Position numbers and translations under genes: made by a program. Positions 17,289-25,275 of a stretch of 64,000 nt of DNA are shown here, piece after piece. Source of the DNA: Haloarcula halobia (lineage in GTDB: Archaea; Halobacteriota; Halobacteria; Halobacteriales; Haloarculaceae). The stretch spans positions 1,426,001-1,490,000 of the forward strand of contig NZ_CP119787.1 in the NCBI RefSeq assembly GCF_029338255.1, given 5' to 3'. Positions within the stretch are counted from its first letter, which is position 1; the number at the start of each line of letters is the position of its first letter. The notes under the pieces were generated by a model. It did no database searches, was not told where the DNA came from, and saw only the letters and a program-made list of their open reading frames with translations.

Positions 17289-18326
17289 GTGGACCACGCC
17301 GACTCCGAGTTCGCGTTCGAACTGGCGGTCTGTCAGTGGGCCGAGCGCGCGTGGGACCCCGTCGCCGACGACTCGGCGGTGCTGGTCGCCCGCCAGCTCG
17401 GGACCCGGTATCGCCGCTGGGACACGCTCGTCCTCGAGTGTGACCCCGACGGCCTGCGCCAGCGCGCCGAATTCGGCCTCGACGCACTGGACTCGGACCT
17501 CCTGCACGTCGTCCGCCACGCGCCGGCCGACTGGGCGTTCTACCGCGACGCGCTCCCGGACCCGGGCTACCCCTGGCGCTACGTCCGGGAGGCGATTCAC
17601 GAGGCCACCGAGCGTGACGCCCTCGAATCGCGAAAGCGGGGCAACCGCATCGAGATACGTCGGCGGCACGCCTATCCGGACTGGGTGCGACGGGTCGTCG
17701 CCATCGAGAACAAACCGGACCTCACCGCGAGCGCCGCGCGCGCACTCGTCCCGCAACTCGAACGGGACGTCGCGCTGGGACTCGCCGACGAGGTGTGGGT
17801 CGCGACGGCGGCGACGGGCGAACGCGTCGAACCCATCCTGCTCGCGGACCTGCCGGCCGAGGCGGGCGTCCTGACCGTCGACCCGGACGCGGGGGGCGCC
17901 GAGGCGGTCTGGCAACCCCGGACGCTCGCCGTCGACGACCCCGGCACCCGGATTCTGGAGCGCCCGGGCGACGGGGCGAGCGCCGCCCGCTTCGAGTACG
18001 CCGACCCCGACTGGAAAGCCGGGAAACGCCTCGAAATCGCCGAACGGGCCTACGAGCGAGGCTGGCGGGCCTACGCCGCGACGATGCGCCCGGACTGCCG
18101 GCACTTCCGACTGCACGCGGGCGACGCTGGCGTCTATCCCGCCTGTGAGGCCAAGGGGCGGGTGCCGACGCAAAACGAGTGTCGCGGGTCCTGCGGGGCC
18201 TTCGAGCCCGAACCGCCGGCCTGGCGGTCGAAGGAGTGGCCGCTCGAGGGCGGCCCGGGCAAGGCGACCAAGCGATTGCTCGCCCGGCGGCGCCGCCGCC
18301 AGCGGCCGGGCTGTGGGTCCGAGTGA
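17289..18326 (+). CDS. DUF5787 family protein
   Basis: 345 residues, starting with GTG 26-30 bases after TTTTTATCC (17258-17268), so probably leaderless. It is an acidic haloarchaeal protein. The middle holds RRHAYPDWVRRVVAIENKPDLT, where IENKPDL after an acidic strand resembles the E-x-K element of PD-(D/E)XK nucleases. The C-terminal third has CRHF, YPACEAK, NECRGSCGAFEP with five cysteines that could bind metal. I recall this architecture as DUF5787. A nuclease role is inference from the ExK pattern only. Confidence 0.78.
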   Translation: MDHADSEFAFELAVCQWAERAWDPVADDSAVLVARQLGTRYRRWDTLVLECDPDGLRQRAEFGLDALDSDLLHVVRHAPADWAFYRDALPDPGYPWRYVREAIHEATERDALESRKRGNRIEIRRRHAYPDWVRRVVAIENKPDLTASAARALVPQLERDVALGLADEVWVATAATGERVEPILLADLPAEAGVLTVDPDAGGAEAVWQPRTLAVDDPGTRILERPGDGASAARFEYADPDWKAGKRLEIAERAYERGWRAYAATMRPDCRHFRLHAGDAGVYPACEAKGRVPTQNECRGSCGAFEPEPPAWRSKEWPLEGGPGKATKRLLARRRRRQRPGCGSE

Positions 18327-18806
18327 CTACGCCTCTATCGTCTGGACGTCCAGCGCGTCCCGCTCGACGGCGAGTCTGAACGTCGGCACCGTCTTCTGGA
18401 CCGTCTCGACGAGGCCCTTGTCGACCAGGTTCCGCAGCGCCGACCGGACGGCGTCCACCTCGGGGTCCTCGCCCGCGTCACGGAGCGCGTGGAGCACCGA
18501 GACGACGCTCTGACTCTCCTCGTCCGGGCCCGCGACGACGTCGATGACGACCTGTTGCAGCGGCGTGACAGTCACTGTCTGGACGCGGTCCGGGTCCTCG
18601 CCCTCGACGAGGGTCGTCGCCTCCGGGGTCGCACAGATGAGGCTGTCCTCGTTCCGGTAGTAGTACTCCTTGAGCTCTGCCTCGAGGTACTGGTGGACCG
18701 CACTCCCGCTGTCCATCCCCCACCGTTCCTGGAGCTCGCGGTTCTTCGTCGGCTGGAGCGCGACGATGTCGGCGAGCCGCTCGCTGGCCTCCTCCGAGAG
18801 GGTCAT
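18327..18806 (-). CDS. DUF5797 family protein, HTH-like
   Basis: 159 residues, wholly alpha-helical pattern. The N-terminal part (TLSEEASERLADIVAL, PTKNRELQERWGM, AVHQYLEAEL) reads as a winged helix, and the C-terminal half (VSVLHALRDAG, AVRSALRNLVDKGLVETV) as a second one. It is a conserved haloarchaeal family I recall as DUF5797, probably a DNA-binding regulator. Its 3' end abuts the end of the DUF5787 gene on the other strand, with no spacer. Confidence 0.8.
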   Translation of the reverse strand: MTLSEEASERLADIVALQPTKNRELQERWGMDSGSAVHQYLEAELKEYYYRNEDSLICATPEATTLVEGEDPDRVQTVTVTPLQQVVIDVVAGPDEESQSVVSVLHALRDAGEDPEVDAVRSALRNLVDKGLVETVQKTVPTFRLAVERDALDVQTIEA

Positions 18807-18911
18807 CGGGAGTACCTAGCCGGAGGGGTGTAACAAGCGTTCTGAAGTCGCGTCGGCCGAGTTCGTTCACCCAGACAACATACTTGTCGCTCCGGCCCCT
18901 CTATCCAGTAG

Positions 18912-20495
18912 ATGGAGACGGCTCCTCTCGCTAGACTGGTACTCTCTGTAGCCCTCCTCGTTTCGCTGCTGTCGGCGTCGGCCGTCGGACCGGCGGTCGG
19001 CGCGGACGCGCGAGTCACGCTGACCGACGCGACGGTCACGCCCGCGACGCCGGTCGCGGGCGCCCCGATAACCGCCGAGGCCACGGTCAGGCTCTCGGCC
19101 GGCAGCGATACCCAACTCCGACTCGACACCGTCAGCGTCCGTGACGCCGACGGCGATACACTGGGGACGGCGTCCGACCTGGGCCGACTCTCGCCCGGCG
19201 AGACGCTCTCGGTCCCGGTCACGTTCAGCGTCTCGGACCCTGGCACCTACGACCTCACGCTCGTCGTCGAGGGCCGCGACGGCGACGGGGAGCGCGTCCG
19301 TGCCACGCGCCCGCTCTCGGTCGGCGTCGAGCGCGCGGAACCGCTGGTCGAACTGCGGACCGACGGCCTCGTGGCCGGCGCAGAGGCCCCGGTCCAGGCC
19401 GTCGTCTCGAACCCGACGACGGCCCAGCTCCGGGGCGTCACCGTCCAGGTGACCGACCCCGCGACCGGTGAGCGCCTCCGCCGGACGGCGCCGGCGCTCG
19501 CGGCGGGCGAGTCGACCACGCTGAACTTCTCGGTCCGGGCGAGCGAACCCGGCACGACCAATCTGACCGTCGCGACGACGTACACGACGCCGACGGGCGC
19601 CGCGGTGACCGCGACGTTCGCGCGCCCGACGCCCGTCGACCCGCTGACCGACGACGTCGGCGTCCGCGTCAGGCGCGCCCCGGCCGACGACACACAGCAG
19701 CAGGTGACGACGGGCCTGGCCGGCATCCTCGGCGGGGCCGGCGGCGGCGGTGCGCTCCAGCAACAGCAGGACGACGGGGCGTCGGGTAGCGAGGACACCG
19801 TGACCGTGACGGTGACCAACTTCGGGAACGCTGCGGTCGAGGACGTGGTGCTCGCCGGCGAGTCGGAGAACGGAACCCACCTGCCCGCTGTCGGTCGGTT
19901 CGCCGTGACCGACCGACTCGACCCCGGCGAGTCGGCGACCGTCGAGGCCGACCTCGCGAGCGTCTCGGCCAGTCGTGTCGCCTTCGTCGCGACCTATCGC
20001 GCCGCGAACGACTCGACCGGGCGCGCCGTGGGCGAGTTCGCGCTCGACAGGGGCGTCGGGCAGGCGACGCTTTCCGGCCTTGACGTGGTCGTCGACGACG
20101 ACGGCCGGGTGGCCATCAGCGGGAACCTGGCAAACGTCGGCGACGGCGACGTGCGGAGCGCGCTGGTCGCCGTCGAACCGACCGAGGGCGTCGAACCGGC
20201 CTACCCGCAGCGGACCTACTTCGTGGGCACCGTCGCAGCAAGCGAGTTCGCCCCCTTCGAACTGGTCGCCCGAGCTGACATGGACAACGCGACGGCGGTG
20301 ACGGTCCGGCTCGAGTACACCGCCGGCGAGGCGCGCGTGACCGACCGGGTCGCGGTCCCGCTGCCGGCCGACGACGGCACCGACCGCGACGCCCCCCTCC
20401 AGTCCGGGACGCTCGTGGCGTGGGTCGGCGGCGGCCTCCTCGTGACCGTCGCGCTCACGCTCGCGTTCCGACGGCGCGTCTCCGGGCAGCGATGA
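18912..20495 (+). CDS. Secreted, membrane-anchored CARDB-like protein of an ABC transporter operon
   Basis: 527 residues. It has a Sec signal (LVLSVALLVSLLSASAVG), a series of Ig-like CARDB/S-layer-type domains (about residues 30-140, 140-250, 290-380 and 390-490), a glycine/glutamine-rich linker near 275-300, and one C-terminal membrane helix (LVAWVGGGLLVTVALTLAF) with a basic tail inside. So it sits outside the cell, held by the C-terminus. The last bases overlap the ATPase gene start (ATGA), and the permease follows. By position it may replace the membrane-fusion or substrate-capturing partner of MacB-type systems. Confidence 0.82.
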   Translation: METAPLARLVLSVALLVSLLSASAVGPAVGADARVTLTDATVTPATPVAGAPITAEATVRLSAGSDTQLRLDTVSVRDADGDTLGTASDLGRLSPGETLSVPVTFSVSDPGTYDLTLVVEGRDGDGERVRATRPLSVGVERAEPLVELRTDGLVAGAEAPVQAVVSNPTTAQLRGVTVQVTDPATGERLRRTAPALAAGESTTLNFSVRASEPGTTNLTVATTYTTPTGAAVTATFARPTPVDPLTDDVGVRVRRAPADDTQQQVTTGLAGILGGAGGGGALQQQQDDGASGSEDTVTVTVTNFGNAAVEDVVLAGESENGTHLPAVGRFAVTDRLDPGESATVEADLASVSASRVAFVATYRAANDSTGRAVGEFALDRGVGQATLSGLDVVVDDDGRVAISGNLANVGDGDVRSALVAVEPTEGVEPAYPQRTYFVGTVAASEFAPFELVARADMDNATAVTVRLEYTAGEARVTDRVAVPLPADDGTDRDAPLQSGTLVAWVGGGLLVTVALTLAFRRRVSGQR

Positions 20496-21232
20496 CGGGG
20501 ACGCCGGGGGTCGGTGACGCGGCGGCGCGTTCCGACGACGTCGCTGGGGGGTCGACGGGTCCCGGGGTCCCGCCGCTCCGCCTCGTCGACGTCACGAAGC
20601 GTTACGACAGCGGTCGGGCCGGCTACGTGACGGCGCTGTCAGACGTGGACTTCGCCGTCGAACCCGGCGAGGTGGTCTCGGTCGTCGGCCCGAGCGGGAG
20701 CGGCAAGTCGACGCTCTTGAACCTGCTTGGCCTGCTCGACGACCCGACGCGCGGCCGGGTCGAGCTGAGGGGTCGGTCGACGGCCGGCCTCTCGGCGGCC
20801 GCGCTGACAGACGCCCGCCGGGAGTCCATCGGCTTCGTCTTCCAGGACTTCCACCTGCTCCCGACGCTGACAGCCCTCGAGAACGTCCGCTTGCCGACGG
20901 CGTTCCTCCCGGGCGACGCCACTGACCGGGCCCGCGACCTGCTGGAACGCGTCGGCCTCGGCGACCGGATGGACCACACGCCGGACGAGCTCTCGGGCGG
21001 GCAGAAACAGCGCGTCGCCATCGCGCGCTCACTCATAAACGAACCCGCGGTACTGCTGGCCGACGAACCGACCGGCAACCTGGACCGGGAGACCGGGACG
21101 CAGATTCTAGAGGAGGTCCGTGCCATCAGCGACACCGGCGTCGGCGTCGTCGCCGTCACCCACGACGACCTGGTCACCGACTACGCGGACCGGACGGTCG
21201 AGCTCGTCGACGGGGTGATACAGCGTGGGTGA
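20492..21232 (+). CDS. ABC transporter ATP-binding protein, MacB/LolD type
   Basis: 246 residues. Walker A GPSGSGKSTLLN, Q-loop VFQDFHLLPTLTALENV, signature LSGGQKQRVAIARSL, Walker B LLADEPTGNLD and switch His in VAVTHD are all present. The sequence is typical of the MacB/LolD/FtsE group, which drives transenvelope or lipoprotein-related mechanotransmission rather than solute flow. It is coupled to the gene before by ATGA overlap and to the permease by an eight-base overlap. Confidence 0.93.
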   Translation: MTGTPGVGDAAARSDDVAGGSTGPGVPPLRLVDVTKRYDSGRAGYVTALSDVDFAVEPGEVVSVVGPSGSGKSTLLNLLGLLDDPTRGRVELRGRSTAGLSAAALTDARRESIGFVFQDFHLLPTLTALENVRLPTAFLPGDATDRARDLLERVGLGDRMDHTPDELSGGQKQRVAIARSLINEPAVLLADEPTGNLDRETGTQILEEVRAISDTGVGVVAVTHDDLVTDYADRTVELVDGVIQRG

Positions 21233-22355
21233 CCGCTTCCCGGCGCTGACGCTCGCCACGCGGAACCTCTCGCGCCAGCGGGTGCGGGCGGCGCTGGCGG
21301 CGCTGGGTATCGTCATCGGCGTCTTCGCCGTCGTGACGCTGGGCCTGCTGGGCAACGCCCTCAGCGTGGCGGCGACGGAGGAGCTGGGCGGTCTGGGCAA
21401 CCAGGTGATCGTCAGTCCGTCGGATGCCTCGGGGAGCGACTCGCTGGATTCCCGTGACCTGGCGACGATCCAGCGGGTCGCAAGCGGGCGCGGGACGGTG
21501 GTGCCCCTCAGGGTGACCGGGGCGCAGGTGCGCGCCAGCGGCGGCCAGACGTTCGCCCAGGTGTACGGCACCGACCGGCCCGGGGAGCTGTTCGGTAACG
21601 GGAGCGACGGCGTCCCGGCGTTCCACCGGCAGGGCGCGCTCGTCGGGGCGGACGTGGCCGCCGCCCTCTCCCTGCGCGAGGGGAGTACCGTCACCGTCGA
21701 GGAAAACGAGTACCGCGTGGTCGGCGTCCTCCCGGCGGTGTCGAGCATCTCGCCGCTCCAGCCCGACTCGTCGGTCATCCTCCCGGCCGACGAGTTCGCC
21801 ACCTCGGGGTACTCGCAGGTGGTCGTCCGGGCGAACTCCCCGTCAGACGCCAGGGCGGTCGCGAGCGGGGTGGAGGCGCGACTGAACGCCCGCCAGCAGC
21901 GGGTCTCCGTGTTCTCGCTGACGAGCGTCCTCGACCGCATCTCCGAGTTCTTCGACCTGCTCAACGGGTTCCTGCTGGCCATCGCCGGCATCTCGCTGGT
22001 CGTCGCCGGCGTCAGCATCTTCAACGTGATGCTCATGTCCGTCTCCGAGCGCCGCGGCGAGATCGGCGTCCTCCGGGCAGTCGGAATCCACCGCCGACAG
22101 GTGCTCCGGACCCTGCTCGTCGAGGCGACGCTGCTGGGCGTCGTCGGCGGCGCCGTCGGGGCGCTCCTCGGGGCCGTGACGGTCGTCGTCACGGCGATGC
22201 TGACGGAGCTGCCGCTGTGGGCGGTGCTCATGCCCGGAAACGTCGTCGTGCCGCTGGGGGCGTTTGCCTTCGGCGTCGTCATCTCGCTCGTCGGCGGCCT
22301 CTATCCCGCTTACCGGGCGGCCTGGGAGCCGCCGGTGTCGGCGCTGCGCGGGTGA
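21225..22355 (+). CDS. ABC transporter permease, MacB/FtsX type
   Basis: 376 residues with GTG start. One helix near residues 15-45, a large extracytoplasmic MacB_PCD-like domain (about 50-250, with KEGSTVTV-type beta segments such as LREGSTVTVEENEYRVVGVLP), then three helices forming the FtsX domain, with VMLMSVSERRGEIGVLRAVG as a family hallmark. With the ATPase and the CARDB-like protein it forms a three-gene operon of the mechanotransmission type. The cargo or target is unknown. Confidence 0.92.
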   Translation: MGDRFPALTLATRNLSRQRVRAALAALGIVIGVFAVVTLGLLGNALSVAATEELGGLGNQVIVSPSDASGSDSLDSRDLATIQRVASGRGTVVPLRVTGAQVRASGGQTFAQVYGTDRPGELFGNGSDGVPAFHRQGALVGADVAAALSLREGSTVTVEENEYRVVGVLPAVSSISPLQPDSSVILPADEFATSGYSQVVVRANSPSDARAVASGVEARLNARQQRVSVFSLTSVLDRISEFFDLLNGFLLAIAGISLVVAGVSIFNVMLMSVSERRGEIGVLRAVGIHRRQVLRTLLVEATLLGVVGGAVGALLGAVTVVVTAMLTELPLWAVLMPGNVVVPLGAFAFGVVISLVGGLYPAYRAAWEPPVSALRG

Positions 22356-22356
22356 C

Positions 22357-22836
22357 CTACAGGGACTCGACCGTCTCGACGACCGAGTCCCAGTGGCTCC
22401 CCTTCCAGAAGTGCTGGCCGCAGTCGCGACACCGCCAGACCGTCTCCTCGTCGGGGTCCGGGGCGTACTCGGGCGTGGGTTCGGTCCGGTCGACCTGCTC
22501 CAGCGGCGCGTTACAGGTCCCACAGTAGCGCGGTTCGTCGGTCACCGCGAGCGCGAACCCGGCGGCCGCGAGTTCGCGCAACTGGTCGGCCACCTCACGC
22601 TCGGTCAGCAACACCCCGTCGGGCGCCCGCCCGGCCAGCTGCCGGTCGCGGGTGACCACGCGTCGCCCCTCGGTGTGTGCGAGGGCGAGCATCGCGTCGT
22701 CGGTCTCGGCGTCCCGGTCCAGCGCGTAGGCGGCGTCGTAGCCACACATCCGCAGGTAGGTCGCCAGTTTCCCGAGCATGGCGTCCAGCAGGAGTGGGGC
22801 CCCACGGGGGTCCTCACCGTGATCGCTGTCCGTCAT
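22357..22836 (-). CDS. Mut7-C RNase-domain protein with zinc ribbon
   Basis: 159 residues from MTDSDHGEDPRG. The PIN-like Mut7-C domain is shown by LLLDAMLGKLATYLRMCGYDA, DRDAETDDAML and VVTRDRQLAGR, with conserved acidic residues for RNA cleavage. The C-terminal zinc ribbon has CGTC and CRDC knuckles and ends WKGSHWDSV. This is a widely conserved archaeal and bacterial family. An upstream in-frame ATG is possible, but the extra residues are basic and not conserved. Stops of this gene and the ABC permease are almost back to back. Confidence 0.88.
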   Translation of the reverse strand: MTDSDHGEDPRGAPLLLDAMLGKLATYLRMCGYDAAYALDRDAETDDAMLALAHTEGRRVVTRDRQLAGRAPDGVLLTEREVADQLRELAAAGFALAVTDEPRYCGTCNAPLEQVDRTEPTPEYAPDPDEETVWRCRDCGQHFWKGSHWDSVVETVESL

Positions 22837-22896
22837 GTCGGTATCGACCGCCCGACGCCGGCTGGTCCCATCGGAACACAGGGACAGCAATCACGA

Positions 22897-24639
22897 TCAG
22901 CCATCGAGGAACTCCCGGACGTCCTCGGCGTCACGCGCGTTCAGCACGTCGGGGGCTTCCGCCCACCCGCGCCTGGCCGTGTGGACGCCGTAACGGACCT
23001 GTTCGAAGCTGCTCGGGCTGTGGGCGTCGGTGTTGACGACGATGGTCGCGCCGGCCTCGATGGCCTGCTTGACCGCGCTCCCGCTCAGGTCCAGCCGGGC
23101 CGGACTTGCGTTGACCTCGAGGGCGGTGTCGTGTTCGGCGGCCACCTCGGCGAGGCGTTCGACGTCGACGTCGAGGCCGGGTCGCCGGTTGAGGAACCGC
23201 CCGGTCGGGTGGCCGACGACGTTCACGTCCGGGTGCTTCGCGGCCGCGACGAGTCGCTCGGTGCCGTCGCCGTCCAGGGCGACGTGGGGCGAGGCGACCA
23301 CCACGTCGAGGGCCGCGAGCAGGTCGTCCGCGACCGAGATGCTCCCGTCCGCGGCGACGTTCGCCTCGACCCCGCTGAACACGTCGATGGGCGCGTCCTC
23401 GGCCACCTCGCGCACCGCGTCGAGTTGCTCGCGCAACTCCTCGTCCGGCACGCCGACGCCGCCGACCATCCCTGGTCCCGTGGCGTGGTCGCTGATGGCG
23501 ATGTAGTCGTGGCCGAACGCCGCGGCGCCGTCGACCATCTCCGCGATGGAGTACCCGCCGTCGGACCAGTCGGTGTGGACGTGCAGGTCGCCCCGAACCT
23601 CGGCTTCCTCGAGCAGGTCCGGCAGGTCACCGCTCGCTGCGGCCTCGACCTCACCCCGGTTCTCCCGCAGTTCCGGGGGCATCCACGCCATCCCGAGGGC
23701 CTCGTACACCCCCTCCTCGGTCTCGCCGGCGACGCGCTCGCCGGCCCGCTGGCCGTCTTCTTCGTCGTCGACCGCCGAGACGTCGAAGACGCCGTACTCG
23801 TTTACCTTCAGGTTGCGCTCGATGGCGCGGTTGCGGACCGCGACGTTGTGGTCCTTGCTCCCCGTGAAGTACTGGAGGGCGGCCCCGAACTCCTCGGGCA
23901 CGACCACGCGGAGGTCGACGCGGACGCCGCCGGCGCGGACGCTGGCCTTGGTCTCGCCGGCCTCGATGACGGTGTCGCCCCCCTCCCACTCGGTGAAGGC
24001 GTCGACGACGGCCTCGCCGTCGGTGCTCCCCACGAGCACGTCCACGTCGCCGATGGTCGGCCGAAAGCGCCGGAGCGACCCGCCGAGCTCGCACCGCTCG
24101 ACGACGTCGAGGTCCGCGAGGAACGCTCTGATCTCCTCGCCGTACGGGCGTGCCTCCCCCAGCAGCGCCCGCTCGTGAGCCTCGCGGGCGAACTCGAGGT
24201 TGTCGAGGATGTTCTGTTCGGTCTTCTCGCCGAAGCCCTTCACGTCCCGGATCTCGCCGGCTTCGGCCGCCGCCTCCAGTTCGTCCAGGGTCGTGATCCC
24301 GAGCGCCTCGTACAGCGTCCCGACGGTCTTTGGCCCGACGCCCTCGACGGCGGTCAGGCCGGCCATGTCGACGGGCAGCTCCTCGCGGAGGGCCTCGAGT
24401 TCTTCGATGGCGCCCGTCTCGACGTACTCGGCGACCTTCGCGGCGATGGCGTCGCCGACACCCTCGATATCCTCGATGGCGTCCTCGCCCTCGCTGGCCA
24501 GGTCCTCGATCGCCACCGGGTGGTCGCGGATGTTCTCCGCCGCCCGACGGTACGCGCGTGGCTTGTACTCGACACCCTTCGCGTCCAGCAGGTCGGCGAA
24601 CGCCTCAAGTTCCGTCGCGACGTCGTCGTTCAGGCGCAT
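22897..24639 (-). CDS. polX: PolX-type DNA polymerase/3'-5' exonuclease with PHP domain
   Basis: 580 residues in the order of family X repair enzymes. HhH-rich 8-kDa domain at about 1-130 (GVEYKPRAYRRAAENIR, GVGDAIAAKVAEY, VEGVGPKTVGTLYEALG); nucleotidyltransferase palm with GGSLRRFRPTIGDVDVLVG near 190-210; C-terminal PHP phosphoesterase from about 335 with HVHTDWSDG, ISDHATG, GVEANV, ASPHVAL, GHPTGR and NTDAHSP, all carrying expected metal ligands. It acts in base-excision-type gap filling. The following gene in the reading direction is the Mut7-C protein; the gene before it ends two bases upstream. Confidence 0.93.
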   Translation of the reverse strand: MRLNDDVATELEAFADLLDAKGVEYKPRAYRRAAENIRDHPVAIEDLASEGEDAIEDIEGVGDAIAAKVAEYVETGAIEELEALREELPVDMAGLTAVEGVGPKTVGTLYEALGITTLDELEAAAEAGEIRDVKGFGEKTEQNILDNLEFAREAHERALLGEARPYGEEIRAFLADLDVVERCELGGSLRRFRPTIGDVDVLVGSTDGEAVVDAFTEWEGGDTVIEAGETKASVRAGGVRVDLRVVVPEEFGAALQYFTGSKDHNVAVRNRAIERNLKVNEYGVFDVSAVDDEEDGQRAGERVAGETEEGVYEALGMAWMPPELRENRGEVEAAASGDLPDLLEEAEVRGDLHVHTDWSDGGYSIAEMVDGAAAFGHDYIAISDHATGPGMVGGVGVPDEELREQLDAVREVAEDAPIDVFSGVEANVAADGSISVADDLLAALDVVVASPHVALDGDGTERLVAAAKHPDVNVVGHPTGRFLNRRPGLDVDVERLAEVAAEHDTALEVNASPARLDLSGSAVKQAIEAGATIVVNTDAHSPSSFEQVRYGVHTARRGWAEAPDVLNARDAEDVREFLDG

Positions 24640-24640
24640 C

Positions 24641-25093
24641 TCAGAGACTCCGCCCGGCACGGCCGGTTCCGGAATCCGCGTCCTCCTGGCCCAGTGCCTT
24701 CTGCAGGAACTTCATCCAGCGCTTCTTGTCGGCGGCCTCCTGTGCCCGCTGCTCCGCCTCGAGGTCGGCCGACCCGAGCTGTTCCAGCGCGTTCAGCGCC
24801 CGGTCGATCCCGATTATCGCGTCGGCGAGCTCCGTGCCCTCCTCGTAGCTCACCTCGCCGTCCTCGATGCGTTGCTTGCGCTGGAGGCGCTCCCGCCGGA
24901 GGTTCGTCTTCGCCCGTTCGACCCGCTCGCGTTCGCCCTCCGGAATCGTGTCGCGCCGCTTTATCTCGAAGACGAACGACTGGAGGTCGATCTCCTCGCC
25001 CTGGACGGTGATGCGGTCGGGAATCGCGGCACCGACTGTCGCGCCCTCCCGTTCGATGCGCTCCAGCAGCCGTTTGCGCTCGAACTCTCTCAC
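24641..25093 (-). CDS. DUF5788 family protein
   Basis: 150 residues with a GTG start chosen at the charged REFERKRLLERIEREGATVG segment; more upstream sequence is open but low quality. The protein is strongly charged and helical, with a central GERERVERAKTNLRRERLQRKQRI coiled-coil-like region, and the end KKRWMKFLQKALG. I recall this as the haloarchaeal DUF5788 family, which commonly sits beside polX. The stop is two bases before the polX start, so coexpression is likely. Function unknown. Confidence 0.78.
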   Translation of the reverse strand: MREFERKRLLERIEREGATVGAAIPDRITVQGEEIDLQSFVFEIKRRDTIPEGERERVERAKTNLRRERLQRKQRIEDGEVSYEEGTELADAIIGIDRALNALEQLGSADLEAEQRAQEAADKKRWMKFLQKALGQEDADSGTGRAGRSL

Positions 25094-25275
25094 TACCGGT
25101 TCGTTCGGTCCGGGGGCTCTTACTCGCTTCGCTCGGCCACCCCCGACCACCGAATCGCCCGCTGGGCCGCCCTCACAGTTCGACTGTGTGATACGTTCTC
25201 GCCGGTATCTTTTTGATTTTCTCCCACGTGGATTCGAGACGAGACAGGGTCGACCGCCCGCTCCCCGCTCTCCCC

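Noticed and set aside
22264-25011. A 915-codon forward open frame
   Set aside because: It is the antisense shadow of the Mut7-C, polX and DUF5788 genes, caused by high GC at third positions; its composition is not protein-like.
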